A program made the position numbers and the translations under genes. From positions 372,001 to 436,000 of the forward strand of contig JAHLEZ010000017.1 in NCBI GenBank assembly GCA_020726505.1: a stretch of 64,000 nucleotides of DNA. The letters run 5' to 3'. The notes beneath the pieces were generated by a model that saw nothing but the letters and a program-made list of their open reading frames with translations, did no database searches and was not told where the DNA came from. How positions within the stretch are numbered: position 1 is the first letter of the stretch; each line of letters begins with the position of its first letter. Below are positions 23,665 to 35,261 of this stretch, in pieces. Origin of the DNA: Leptodontidium sp. MPI-SDFR-AT-0119. Its lineage: Eukaryota > Ascomycota > Leotiomycetes > Helotiales > Leptodontidiaceae.

Positions 23665-25561
23665 TTATAACTCATGAAATACTCTAAAACAAGGACTGTT
23701 TTTACATAAATGAACCTCACACTGTTTGCACCCATATATGCTTTGATGATTTGAAGAAGGACGGCCCTTGTTTGCAGCAATTTCCCCTAATGCAACCCTT
23801 TTTTTCGGCCGGTCTATGATCCTCCCCCCTTTACAGGCCACACACCACGACGGTTTAGCTAACTTAACTTGCTCGTGGCTCTTGATATCGGTCGAATCAA
23901 CGCTGGGGTTGACTAGCGCGATTCTCTTTTTAGGAGAGCGATATTGAGTCTCTCCCATAGCCAAAAGAGAGCCGACTAACTAATCACGGAAGTCTTTTTG
24001 ATTGCGGAAGTTGATCTGTCGAGGCAAAGGCACATTACTTACTGAGGCTAGTAGGTAGCAGTTTGTTAGTACCATTCTCAATAACCAATGCTCGATTGCT
24101 TGATGTCCTCCCCTCTTAATATGGCGTAAACCAGCGTTCTGGGCCGTCAGGTGATCGAAGTCGTCGACAGCTCCCATGCCGTAATTGTAGCCATCTACAA
24201 CAGCAGGGATCCATAGCGCCTTTTCAGCCTCATCTCCAAAGACTGCTCGAGAAGTCTTTGCCTTAGAAGAGGTCTCTTTTGGGCGTTTCCGTGTGCGTAA
24301 GACCTTAGGTTCTTTACCAGAAAAGACGGACGACATCATCAACACGTAGGCTTGATCCTTCCACCCAATATGAGCCATCTTTCCATCGATCGTAGGGTAA
24401 GAATGTACTGTTCCCCATGGAATGCTATCGTTGTCGTCGGATTTCTTGTAATCCAATAAGTCTTGGATAATACCCGAGTTAGTACGACAGGTGCCAGTGA
24501 TACCAAATCCACACTGTCGAGCGTAACCCACGAATTTGGTGGAAACAAAAAGGTTGTCGAGATAGGCGTGATAACCGTGGTCTTTTGGAGGGGTAGGGAG
24601 CCTTTGGAGTAGTCGCAAGGCCACAGCCTGTGTTTTGTTTCCCCCTTTTCCGGTCTTTGTTCCTCCTAATTCACGTGGAGTAAGTACCCCGACTGGGCCA
24701 TTTCTATCTCCCGGAATGTGCTAATTCCAACACAAAAGGAACCCCTTTTGAGCCACTACCCATACCTTAAAACCTGTAAGTGTAGGCTTATTTGGCACAG
24801 TAGTAGTCTCTTTGGCTCTCCCCTCATACCGAATAATGATTTCGTCTACGGCAACATCCCGTCTAGGAATCCACACACTTAAATTAGTAGCCTAGAAGTG
24901 GTCCGACAGTGTGTCCACCTAATATCCAATGAATTAGAATCGTTTAAATCATTAAAATACATTTAGGACATATATAACTTACTCTTTAGTACGGTCCGGA
25001 AGCTTGATTCCCCGCTATTCTAAATCGTATATAGAGCTCTTGAAACCTATTCTTACACATCCGATGTGTAATAGGATGTTTTAGATCTACTTCTTTTATA
25101 GACCAGTAGTCGGAAATCTCGTTCTCTATATGTATCGTCATATAGATACGAATAGCGAAGTAAGTATATATCTCCCCAGGGCACGTGGGGTACCATTCGT
25201 TACAGCGTGCATATTCCGATGTAGGATCTTTTGGTACCCGGATATGTTCATTTGTCTTTTGAACTATCCAATCGATTATTTCTGGGGTATAATACATAGT
25301 AAAAAGAGTAATAGGATCGTTAGGAGAGACGTGGTCTGGAAGCCGGATTTCCTAGCCAAAATCAGGCAATTTCATCGGAATAAACTTCGATCCAACTTCC
25401 TCCAATGGAGGAGCATTAGGCCGAAGGGTTCCCTTATCCGTGGGATCATAGACAGTATTTTCTTTCATTGAAATGGTAGTGAATTGAGTGTAAAAAGAGG
25501 GTATTTGGATGATTTGTTTACATGTCAACAAAGCCTGGGTTTGGGTGTTCCTCCGGAACAA
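23665..25561 (-). pseudogene. piggyBac transposase (DDE_Tnp_1_7), inactivated
   Basis: One reading frame covers the whole gene if an intron at 24982-24919 (GTAAGT donor, TATTAG acceptor) is removed. It is interrupted by five stops: 25352-25354 (TAG), 24986-24988 (TAA), 24892-24894 (TAG), 24721-24723 (TAG) and 23980-23982 (TAG). The three catalytic Asp positions of the family are visible in context: VAVDEIIIRYEG, HAYLDNLFVSTKF and YGMGAVDDFDH. The N-terminal domain (YWSIKEVDLKHPITHRM...FQELY) and the C-terminal Cys-rich zinc-binding end (CVACKGGR, GCKQCEVHLCKNSPCF) are present. Each stop is one C-to-T change in a CpA away from Gln (CAG or CAA), the usual outcome of RIP. No functional transposase can be made from this copy. 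Confidence 0.88.
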
Positions 25562-25581
25562 CTAGTTATTCCGCCCCGAGA

Positions 25582-25611
25582 ATCCCAATCCTGATGGCAG
25601 CGCCACGGATA
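25582..25611 (-). repeat. Right terminal inverted repeat of piggyBac element
   Basis: It begins ATCCCAATCC and ends CCACGGATA, the exact reverse complement of 23559-23588. A TTAA follows two bases outside. Confidence 0.93.
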
Positions 25612-26697
25612 GGTTAACTAGTTTCATAAAATACCCTAGAGTTGTAAGCTGATTAGCTTTACTTTATTAAATGATATTAAGCGAGGTATTTATATTCTTT
25701 ATACAAATCAACAGGTCTCGTCTTTGGCGTATGGCAGCCACCAGCTCCTATATATCATTGCATGGGTCATTCATAATTCATTCATGATTTATTCAAAGAC
25801 ATTTGACACAACTTTCAAGTTGAGAGGAATTCTTTACCGCAATTCAACTAAGTCAAACCCGCTTTTCCCTAGGAAATGAGCCATCGTCAGCCATCTGTGC
25901 CTTCCTCCGAACTCGCCGACACACTGTTGAGTCCTGTGCCCATTGCGATCCTGTAAAGCTAGCTACTGTATCAACCAGTCAATACTGGGCAAGCGACGTG
26001 GTCAGCCTGGAGGCCCAAAATGTTGTAGATCATTAGAAAGTGACTCGGTCTTTGTTCATGTCATGCCAGGTAAACTTTTTTTCTGATGCTGCATTGTGAG
26101 GCCTTATTGCGGTTAGAGCACCACTTCTATTCTCTCATGTAGCCTGCCTTGATTTCCACGACGCCACTCCAGCCCAAAATTCTTGCCTGCTCTGCAATTC
26201 TCGATATGTACTTGCTTGAAATCCGACGCCCACCTTCCCCGCTGACATTTCCACAATTAACTGGAGCTGCTACTTGTCTTGTAAGTACAATGATAGAATG
26301 GTTTGGTGCCAAATATTTCAAAGAATACATACCCTGCCGCGAATATCTTGCAAAGAGATTGTTGGGACCAGTAGCTACGAGAACAAGGCCGCCCGAATAA
26401 CCAGGTTTGGAGCTTCTGGACTGCAGTATATTTGCCTAGTAAGAGAAGAAATGGCTATCAAGGCCTCGGTCACCACAAGAACAAGTAAATATGCTAATCT
26501 CAATCAGTTTCCCCACAGCAGCGTTCGTGTGAAGGGCTTAGACTTACCTTCAAAATCAATCGACAACATCAGTTCAAGCCAGACCAAGACAATACGCATT
26601 GTCCCTGACGCTCCACTTTCTCGACATGCCGCGAGACTCGAGGATATTAGGTACAAATCCAGTTCCGAGGTGAGGGGTACGAGCACACACCCGTGGA
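25612..26697. other. Gene-free stretch next to the transposon
   Basis: Several short ORFs on both strands have no family resemblance. The TTAA target site is at 25614-25617. No other structure recognised. Confidence 0.4.
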
Positions 26698-28144
26698 TTA
26701 TGCATCCACATGTGTATCCGACGCAAAAACTTTCCTCGCCAAACTGACGAGATGCAGGTTCAGACTTTCCATGCTGTATAGGTCCAGTTCTCCTTGTATT
26801 TCCAATGGAATTAAGTGGAAGATGTGTCGCAGCTTCAGGTCCATCAAGCCTCTCAGATCTTGATCCCCTAGAGACATCTCTCGTGGCAAAGCTGGGATCT
26901 TATATCTCCCTATCTCCTTGGTGGTTTGGAGATTAGCGGAGAGGAATGCCGCCCATACTCTCATAGTATCGGGGTCATCGAAGTCGAATTTAGCGAAGCC
27001 AATGACTCCTTGTTGCTTCTGTCTCCAGTATACCTCCAGCGTGGGTGTCCGTCGATCTATGCCCTTGGGCCGAACGGCGACATTCAATAGATCCTGGGTT
27101 GCAATCGTTCGTACGACGATGCGCTCCGGTCCTTTCTTTCGACTTATGCTCAAACTCCTCTCATACAGCTCCACGTCTCTTACTCGTGCTCTTCCAAGGT
27201 CTATAGTTGTACGAAACTCGTCATGGAGGAAACGTAAGCCATCATGAGAGCCAGCCGTCGTGTGAAAGGCAGATAAGCTTACACGATACCAGTGCGTGAT
27301 CCTCGCCAAGTGGACTAAAATGTGGACAAGTTTGTGCAGTTTGTACAGAGCACTTCCTGGCCAATCTCCAGAGGTCTTGTTGTTTTCCGGATTCACGAAG
27401 TTGAGATGATTCAGGTCGGGGACCTTAACTACAGCGACCATATCATCCACATCGACCTCCCACTTCGTCGTTACAACGGTTTGGCTGGCAAAGTATACCA
27501 TCTCGAATGCCACCCTCGACTGTAGAGCTGGAAACCGAGTGGCGTACTTTGTTGTTGCAGGTTCGGATGGTAGCCACGTTCTGAACCTTCGGTTTAATTA
27601 GCTCTACAATGACCTAAAGAAGTGTGGTGAGGACTTGCGATGAATTTTGCATACTTTCCATCATATGGCTATGTAGATGGGCCTCGCATTCCAACATGAC
27701 ATTGCTCAGAATGACACACAAACTTCCATCGTAAGGGTCGTACTCAATTTCTCTTGGTGGGTCCGAACTTTTCGCAACAATTGTGAGTGGATTCTTCTTC
27801 CGCCCTGTTCCTCCACTATAGTCATAATCATTAAGCGCATATGCCATAGCACAGAATAGGCGGCATATTGAGTGGACTAGTGCCATATTTGACGCTGACA
27901 CACCAGGGCCACAATCTAGCCTGTTGCAATCATTTATCTTTTCTGTCAGACCGTAGGTATTGCTGTCGATATCGCGAAGTAGTGATAGACTGAGCCTCTC
28001 AAGCCTTCGCTGAACATCCGTAAGCCTTTCTTTCAACGGATCCGGGATCATAATAGCCTTTCGCAGATGTCGAGACAGTCGCCATAGGTGACAAGAAAGC
28101 GCCGTTGCTGCCACCTGTGTTGCTCTAAAATTAGCCTTATCCAT
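26698..28144 (-). CDS. Unknown fungal protein, two exons
   Basis: Two open frames on the minus strand (28144-27655 and 27527-26698) can be joined in frame by an intron with GTATGC donor and GGTTTCCAG acceptor, giving 439 residues. The junction is tentative because other splice choices leave stops. Exon 1 is helical, with heptad-like leucines (DVQRRLERLSLSLLRDI) and the stretch SICRLFCAMAYALNDYDYSG. Exon 2 contains KKGPERIVVRTIATQDLLNV, TLEVYWRQKQQGVIGFAKFDF and MRVWAAFLSANL. No signal peptide, transmembrane segment or known catalytic motif was seen. I do not recognise the family. Codon use and length argue for a real gene. Confidence 0.6.
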
Positions 28145-28636
28145 TTGGGCGTTGCAAAGGAATCAAAAATCGGCCAGGATTTCGAATGGGTTGATGGGAG
28201 TTTGGATCGGCTTTGCAATAAATCAAGCAGGCGCCTCTAGATCCGATCGCACTCTAATGACATGGTGGGCCTCCGAATCGACGAGGCTCTGAGGTGGGCC
28301 TCTTAGTGGCCCACTTGTTGGAGATCAGTCGGTGAGTCAACTTAATTCTAATTCGCTTGCACAGACATGTAGTGGTACGGAAAAACTTCTCAGAGCGAAA
28401 GTCCATTCGCTGGAGCATCTGATTGGGCCATCGACCGATCGAATTGGGGGCAGGAAGTCATCACGGTTTTGCCAAGGGAGGCCCTCCACATCTGGCTTCA
28501 AAAGACTGCTCACCCCACGGCTTGTGCCTTCTTCTCAGCCTCTGTTCATGCCACTGCAAAGGCTTGCCAACAACAAGCTACTCTTACAAGCGGTGTACCC
28601 ACCGAATAAACCAAGCCTCCTTGGGAGGTTTGGTAA
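28145..28636. other. Intergenic, no gene seen
   Basis: This separates two divergently oriented genes. It must hold the promoter of the orphan gene and probably an unseen 5' exon of the C2H2 gene. Confidence 0.35.
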
Positions 28637-29885
28637 CGACACCTTTCTCCACAGCCTGGTCTCAGCCGGGTCGTCCAGCCCGGCTGCTGCGAAATCTCCT
28701 TGCGCGATGATTTACATTTGGTAGTTGACGATGATAGCTTCAATAGTTTGCTCGATGTTGATGTTGTTCCTTGTTGTTCTCCCTTCTCCCTTTTCCCCGT
28801 CGACAATTCCTGGACAGTTCGTGGACAGTTCGTGGATGACAGCAGCATCGATAGTGTCATTCTAGCCAATGCTTCTTCGTTCCCGCCCTGCAGCTCCCCT
28901 CTCTCAGGCATTCGGAGCAACCACGTCTCTGAATATCAGGCAAATTACGCTTCTTCTTCCGATCATGAAGCTGGGCTCGATAGTACGCTAGACCCCCTCC
29001 AGGAGTATTTGAATCCCATGCCAGGAGATTACATCTGGAGATCAGAATTTGGTCGAGCTGAAAGCCCACCAATGTTCGATATGCTACTAGTTACTCCGGA
29101 CTTTACCATTCAGGATGCTCGAAGTCAATTGAGTATCAATGGGGTATCAACTTCTACTGTCTCTGAAGAAAGTCCTTCGAACATAATCGACAACTACTTC
29201 AACGCCCCATCAATAATGTCGACCACCAATGACTTCTCTTCGAGTACCTCGCTATCGGATCTTAACTCTCTCTCATTTAAACGACGAGATACTAGCGCTG
29301 AGACATCGTTCGATGATGCGCATGACGCAAAGCGAATTCGACACTCTAGGATGCACAGATGTCGCTGGAAAGATTGTGCCGAAGACTTTGCGGAGTTAGC
29401 CATGCTAAGGTGTGCTATTTGACGGATATATTGTCATTGATGTAACTAAAATTCCCGAATAGAAGTCACCTCCGTTCGCATTCTCGCTCCGCTTCGATGT
29501 GCTTGTGGAACGGTTGCTCCAGAGTTATGAAGAACACGTCGACACTGAAGTAAGTAGATACCTCAATCTTACACTTTAAAGTTTTACCAACTGACTCGAC
29601 CATAGCAAGCACATCGATACACACATCAAGCCGCATGTTTGCTCCCATTGCCAGCACCAGGCAGCAACACCGAGAGATCTCGCGAGACACGTTCGATCCC
29701 ATGGCATGGAGTCTGGCACAATAATATTTTACTGTCCCGCTGCTTCATGCCCGTGGCATCTTGGAGGGAGCAAGAGGCCTTTTGCACGCCGAGACAACGC
29801 AGTCCGCCATGTAACGCAAATGCATCCTGGACTGGCTGCGCCACCTATATCTGGAACATTCCAACCACAATCGACACACAACTAA
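28637..29885 (+). CDS. C2H2 zinc-finger transcription factor (start not resolved)
   Basis: Exons are about 28637-29409, 29463-29549 and 29606-29885. The first frame is open from 28637 but has no ATG before a Met in NPMPGDYIW, so the true start is probably in an upstream exon. The N-terminal 200 residues are acidic and Ser-rich, as in activation domains, with a basic KRIRHSR just before the fingers. Splicing yields C2H2 fingers starting HRCRWKDCAEDF...LRSHLRSH, then MCLWNGC...NKHIDTH, HVCSHCQHQAATPRDLARHVRSH, and a longer FYCPAASCPWH...RRDNAVRHVTQMH. The tail is short and Pro/Gln-rich. A sequence-specific nuclear DNA-binding protein is likely; targets are unknown. Confidence 0.78.
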
Positions 29886-31732
29886 GGGAAATAACAATGA
29901 CAACAACAACAATAACAACAACACCACATCAAGCAACTATAGAAGCTATTCATCGGGAAGACGCTCTTGCTGAATGATTGCCTTGTCCGAAGGGAGCAAT
30001 TTTGACCTTTGACTCGATTCACAGGACTGCAACTGCAAGCTAAACCAGTGCTCTCATGTGGATCGGCCCGGCGCCAAGGCAGGTCAAGCCCACCAGAATG
30101 ATAAGTATCATCGCTGTCATCGCTGGTGGTGTCAGGTTTGCTGTCCCGGATAGGAATATTGTTCGAGCGGGGATCTTCCACTAACTGCAGGAGGAAAAGG
30201 TCTCTTTTGTGTATGTTATTCCCGATCTTACCCAGGAACTCCAAAACCGGCCTTTCTGATATACATGCTAATGCCTGGACTTACGCAATAGTTTAGGACC
30301 CAAATCTCGGGTTAACAGTACCGCGGATGGGCGCCTTGCGTTGTCTTTGTGTTTCTTGTCGCTGCAGTACTTACTATTACCTGCACCCCGGCTTCCACGT
30401 AGCAGTTTGCACTGGAACTGGGTCGTTGCAGTTGAGAACTATGCAGGAGGTATGATAGCGGCAGTTGTGGTAGGTATGTTCTGCGCCTTCCTTCTCTGGT
30501 TGCTTTATACTACTGGTAGAGTCGCATTAAGATGTAGTTACTGACGAAACAAAACAGTCTCGGCGGTTGTGGATTTGCTACGTACTATCTTCTTGATGGT
30601 TAATCCTATCACGGAGGTAGGGCGAATCCGACATAAATCCGGGGGCTCGGCCAAATTTGAAATTAAATCACTGGGGGGAAAAAACCCTCCCTTTTCTTTT
30701 AGGTTTCGTGGGGCAAGGTGAGATAAAATATTTCAAGTTGGCCTTTCTACAAACAGTAAAAGTGGCTAATCAGAAACCAGTCTTCGCAAGGCCAAAGGTG
30801 GCCAGGTGGTTTCCTTGACTTACTAAAGTCATCTCGATGCAGGGTTAGATCAAGTATTCCCTTGGAACGAAATACATGTGCAGAGAAAAATTGCTAGTAA
30901 ATTTTCTTCTCCTTTTCGGCACTCGAAGCACCGCTAATAGCGTCCAGCCTTTCTTGACTATCTCATTTCTCACCCTGTTTAGGCAGTCTTTGCTTCATTT
31001 TCCCGTTTTCGTTTTGATTGGCTGCTTTATGGGATCGACATGCTTCTCTTTCAATGGCCTTTCCTGGGCTATACACTCACTCGGCTTTGGGATTGTTGGT
31101 GTTTGGCTTTCGCACGGATACAATGATTGGAGGACACCGCAGGATTTCCGAGGTGGACTTGTTTTTGTTTTCTTTCTCGCTTAGCAGAAGCGTAGTTAGT
31201 ACTTGCAGCGAGTGTTTCTTTTGCTCCTTTGACGACTTCATGACACAACAAAAAAAACAAGAGCCACTGTCTTTACATGCCAGAAATTTTTTCCCACCCA
31301 GAAAAATGAAACGCGGAAACAGAACTAACCAAGTGTCCACAACAAGACGCGGTCTTGGACACATGATGGAATACGTGGCGCCCCACCCGCTTTGCTCACG
31401 ACTTACCACGCGCCCATGCCTCACTCCTCGCCAAATCTAGATATACACACCGACACTTAATTATTTCCTTCAGTATGCCTTGCTTCTTCCCAATTTCTGC
31501 ACATCCACACACCTCTCTTCCACCGACCTTCAAAAACGTGTTCCATGGGACCCACACCTCTACCTCAGTCCTCAAATTCCTGACTTTGCATTCTGCCTTG
31601 TCCAGATCCTTACCTCTACCAACCTCCATTGTCAAACTAGTCCGTGGACCACCCTTGACCTCGCGGACTTGTTTCTGAACACGCATTGCGCGGAATATGT
31701 CACCGATCTTCTGGCCTTCGGGGCGGCAGGCA
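29886..31732. other. Gene-poor stretch, nothing recognised
   Basis: A 1.8-kb region with only short ORFs. A 67-aa plus-strand ORF (30341-30544) with one hydrophobic segment was not called. No tRNA, repeat or mobile element was evident. Confidence 0.4.
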
Positions 31733-32122
31733 TCAGACACGAGCAAGCGTTCTACTTCTCACTCTCTGCGGACCAGGCACAAGATCCTGAATACTCATTC
31801 TCTGTCCACCTGCATTCTCATTAACCCTATCACGTACTCTCGCAGGAGGTCTCCAACCCTTCAGCCCCTCGCCAATTCCAATCCCCTTTGCGAAACACCA
31901 GGTGACCTTTACACGCGAATCGACGTTTGGCTCGCCGTCGAAACCCACGGTGGTAGGGTCAGGATAGTCGAGGAGACCCCAGTTGATATCGATGAGGATG
32001 CGGGCACCTGGGACCATAGGGACCCATGTTTTATCGATCCTCGCTTTGGTGAGGAGTGGAGTTTCGGTGATCTTGGTGCCGACTGTGGGACTGACGGTGT
32101 ATGCTATGGGAATGGTGCTCAT
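31733..32122 (-). CDS. Possible small protein of unknown function
   Basis: The frame from ATG at 32122 (MSTIPIAYTVSPTVGTKI) to the stop at 31733 encodes about 129 residues, and is open further upstream. The middle, ARILIDINWGLLDYPDPTTV, has protein-like composition and codon use. The last 25 residues are Arg-rich and may be intron read-through, since another open frame overlaps at 31746-31396. No family is recognised and the gene's extent is uncertain. Confidence 0.4.
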   Translation of the reverse strand: MSTIPIAYTVSPTVGTKITETPLLTKARIDKTWVPMVPGARILIDINWGLLDYPDPTTVGFDGEPNVDSRVKVTWCFAKGIGIGEGLKGWRPPARVRDRVNENAGGQRMSIQDLVPGPQRVRSRTLARV

Positions 32123-32816
32123 GGTGAAGGTGAGGCTGAAGCTGCAATTCCAATTTCGATTCGAGAACTGAGGATCTGCGTTGCTGATTACGGTCGATCT
32201 ATTTGTGGCGTCTCTGGCCCCCTGATATAGCCATCCTATACTGGCCACAACAAAGGTCGGTTTCAGCTCATGGAAGCTTTGACACGGAAGTTCTTAGTAC
32301 GTTTCTAAATATGCGAAATGAAAGAGGTCAAAGTGAGAACTAACCAAGCAAATCTCTGAGCGTTCCCGTTGACAACACCATCAAACGCATGAATACGCCT
32401 TTTTTTTGGTCATTTCACCACGATGAAGCAGAAAATGAATTTGTCAAGTGTGAAACAAATACCTCAAAACTAAGATCTTCTGAAGTGAGTGAAAGCCTTA
32501 GACATGTTATGTCAAGCCTGTGACAAATATTGTAGCGTGAGCTGTCATTCAGCGGCAATGGCGCTGGAGCTCCAGCGAAGTGAAGCCTGTAAGCGAAAAA
32601 TTTCAGGGGCAAAAAATTAGCGAGCTGTCCCTGAATATATTGGCTGAGCGGAAGCGAGGAAGGAGGTGCCCATCACTTGCCGTCTGGACGCAGCATACAT
32701 TAGCAAGCGAGTATATTACTTCATCTAGCATTATCAAGACACTGCAGATGATTATTCTAGAGTATAGATCCTCTACGAGAGAGCTTCCCAAAGCTTTGTT
32801 CTTCCCAACACCTCGT
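32123..32816. other. Intergenic, no gene seen
   Basis: 3' flank of the GH47 gene. Short ORFs only. Confidence 0.4.
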
Positions 32817-34589
32817 CTAGATCGGCGGCCCCCAAACCTTGAACGGGTGAGCTTCAGTATTGAACACCCACTCATTCTTTCCATTATGCTCCACCTGCCA
32901 AACATTATCCTACAAAAGTCAACATCAAATTCCCAAACCTTTACGAATATTTGCCGGGGCGAAACTTACAGGAGCATGAATCAGATAAGCATACTTCAAC
33001 ACCTCAGCGAATAGGAAACTCTCCTGGAAATCACTATACCCACCCCCCTTAGGTTTATTAACATCGTTGAGTTCCGCAAACCCACTTCCAACCATACAGT
33101 TATCGCGAATGGCGACGAAGGCGTTCCACGCCCAGTCACGATAGGTCTGGTCGCCGGTGGCGCGGTACGCGTAGTAGAAACTCTCGATGACTTCGGGACG
33201 TAGGTTGTAGTTGCCGTTGGTGATGTAGAAGCCTGCTTTCTCGTAGAAGGCAGCTTCGTCGGCTGGTGGTGGGGGGTTCCTCGGGTCGTTCGCTGCAGTG
33301 TTCTTTTCGACCCAACGGAAGATCTCGGGGCCAATGTCTGTCAGTGTACTGATGTATGTATCGTGACATCCGTTGACGAGAGCGAGACCGAAGTCGATGT
33401 ATTTCTGCTCTTTCAGAACTAGACCGCCAAGAATGAAAGACCCGCCATCAAAGCAGGCGACTTGTGATGTTAGAGACTGATGGGAACAGGGAGTGAGAAC
33501 TTACGGTGTTGTGACTCGTAGATGAGCTTCTGGCCATCGAATTCAGCCAGAAAGGTCAAATCTGGTTTGGTTGATGGATGGCTGGCGAGATTGGCTATTG
33601 TAGAGTCTGCGGCAAGTACCCAGCGATCTTTGTAATGCCCGTATCTGGTGGAGTCGTAAACGTACATCTTCAGGAGATACTCATAGAAGCTGTCATCGCC
33701 ACCAACCCAACCACCTGCAGCATCCTGGAATAGACCAGTGTTGATGTCCACATTTGTGCCGATGAGTCCAGGCCAAGGTTCTGAGGATGCTGGCTTAGGA
33801 GCCAGGAGGTACGATTCTCCTTTCTCTGCAAGCTCGCCGTAAGTCTTGTTGCCGCTGAGATCCGAAAGGTGGACCCATTCCAGCACGAGAGTACCGATCG
33901 TGGCAATTCCATTCGTGGTGGACCCGTCAGTTCCTGGTGGGTTGAGAATGAGGTTATTACTGGGAATTCCTGTTGGCGTATCGAAGGCGAAAGCGAGGTT
34001 GCTTGCAAGACGTTCTGACTGTTTGAGAATCATATCCACAGCAGTGGTATTGGATGCCAGGTTCGACAATGGTCCTTTCAGAAAATCATAGCCTGCTTCA
34101 TCAGTAACTGAAATGTTCTTCTCACGTCATGACTTACCAGACAACATTCCTCCTAGATATCGAATTGTCGTCTCGAAAAGAGAGACCTGATCAGCAGTCT
34201 TGTCGAAGTTGATTGTGGGAATAAATTCCACGATCGTGTCTACTATTTCCGGGATTTGCATGACCAGAGCCGTGCTCAAAGCGTCAACTGCACTGGCACC
34301 CCATCCATTCCTTCAAATTGTCAGCTGGATATTCTTGGACTAAAGTGGAAACATACCTCGAGTTACTGAATCCATTTGATACTGGATGTAACTCGTCGTT
34401 AGGGAAGGCATATTTCTTGTATCCGTCCCATGCGAACTTGAATGAAGCTTTGACAGCATCGGCTCTCTCCCGGTTGAGAGTATGGTTATCTGGACGGCTT
34501 TGCCTCGTGAATAAATCCCCGTGAGGAGCAGCTTGAGTAACTCCAGAAAGTAGGGCAACTACTGGCACAACGATGCGAGAGAAATGCAT
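32817..34589 (-). CDS. Secreted class I alpha-1,2-mannosidase (GH47)
   Basis: Five exons (34589-34357, 34310-34138, 34092-33505, 33460-32970, 32909-32817) give 525 residues. [20 protein letters not shown] is a cleavable signal peptide. GH47 signatures follow: [18 protein letters not shown], then [87 protein letters not shown], and the C-terminal [11 protein letters not shown] containing the conserved Thr/Glu/Ala/His/Pro site linked to calcium binding. The family trims alpha-1,2-linked mannose from N-glycans (inverting, Ca2+-dependent). The lack of an N-terminal membrane anchor points to a secreted enzyme like those of Aspergillus and Penicillium. All junctions are fixed by frame; the gene is intact. 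Confidence 0.94.
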
Positions 34590-35261
34590 GGCGAGTACCT
34601 GGTTCGTCCCACGAGCGTTGTTCCACGAGAGGGGGTTGGGAAGCACTCAACTCCCAGAGAGTGAGAGGAAGATCTCGGACTTTATAAAGACGAAGACGAA
34701 CAAAAACAAGCTACTTCTACCCCTCACTAACGATCACATCGCACTTGATGTCAAGTCTGGTTGACTTGAACACGCTTGCTCCACCGCATCCGCATCGTGA
34801 AGATGGATAGACTTCCCCAGTCGGTCCGTGCGATCTTTTTATGTCCATCCCACCACTTTAGCCAGCACCCCCGAACAGCCGGCACTTCAGATTGGCTGTT
34901 TCCCCTGAGTGATGTGATCACGGCAGCCACCCGCGTGGGTGTTTAATTGCCGCCTTCCTCAATTGGTTGACTTTGTGACCGGATCTAGAGTGCGGGGGTG
35001 GATGATGATGTTCCTGGTGGTTGTCGATCACTTTGTGATCACCGTTGAGCTTCCCCATGTGTTCTAGAGTTGGGGGAGCGCGCATGCAAACCATGTTTTC
35101 TGTCCACTAGTCCCAAGCAACGTTGTACAGTCTCACTGCATCTTGCATGAAGATTCAATAGTGTCAAAATTTCATGTTGTTCATGCCGGTAGGTTTGCGG
35201 TAGTGGGAGTTCTAGAGTGAGAGACTAGGCTCTGAGGAATTGGGTATCGAGAACTTGATTA
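34590..35261. other. Promoter region of the GH47 gene
   Basis: 672 bases between the GH47 start and the stop of the Zn2Cys6 gene. It contains GATC-centred palindromes near 34914-34921 and 35026-35040. No gene recognised. Confidence 0.45.
35026..35040. promoter_or_regulatory. Candidate inverted-repeat protein site
   Basis: GATCAC-TTT-GTGATC is a perfect 6-bp inverted repeat with a 3-nt spacer, about 440 bases upstream of the GH47 start. A related GTGATCAC palindrome lies about 110 bases away. A binding role is inference only. Confidence 0.25.

Larger units (their letters stand above)
23559..25611 (-). mobile_element. Decayed piggyBac-family DNA transposon
   Basis: A 2,053-bp element bounded by identical 30-bp inverted repeats (23559-23588 and 25582-25611). 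The right end is followed by GG and then TTAA at 25614-25617, the target site typical of piggyBac. The left end lacks the matching TTAA and continues from the start of a 42-bp repeat unit, so a few terminal bases were lost or changed there. The interior is filled by a transposase frame on the minus strand, broken by stops. Confidence 0.88.

Noticed and set aside
23387..23677. 96-aa ORF with repeated KTPSIGLASLEL-like pieces
   Set aside because: It reads through the 42-bp tandem repeat and the transposon end; the repetition comes from the DNA repeat, not from a protein.
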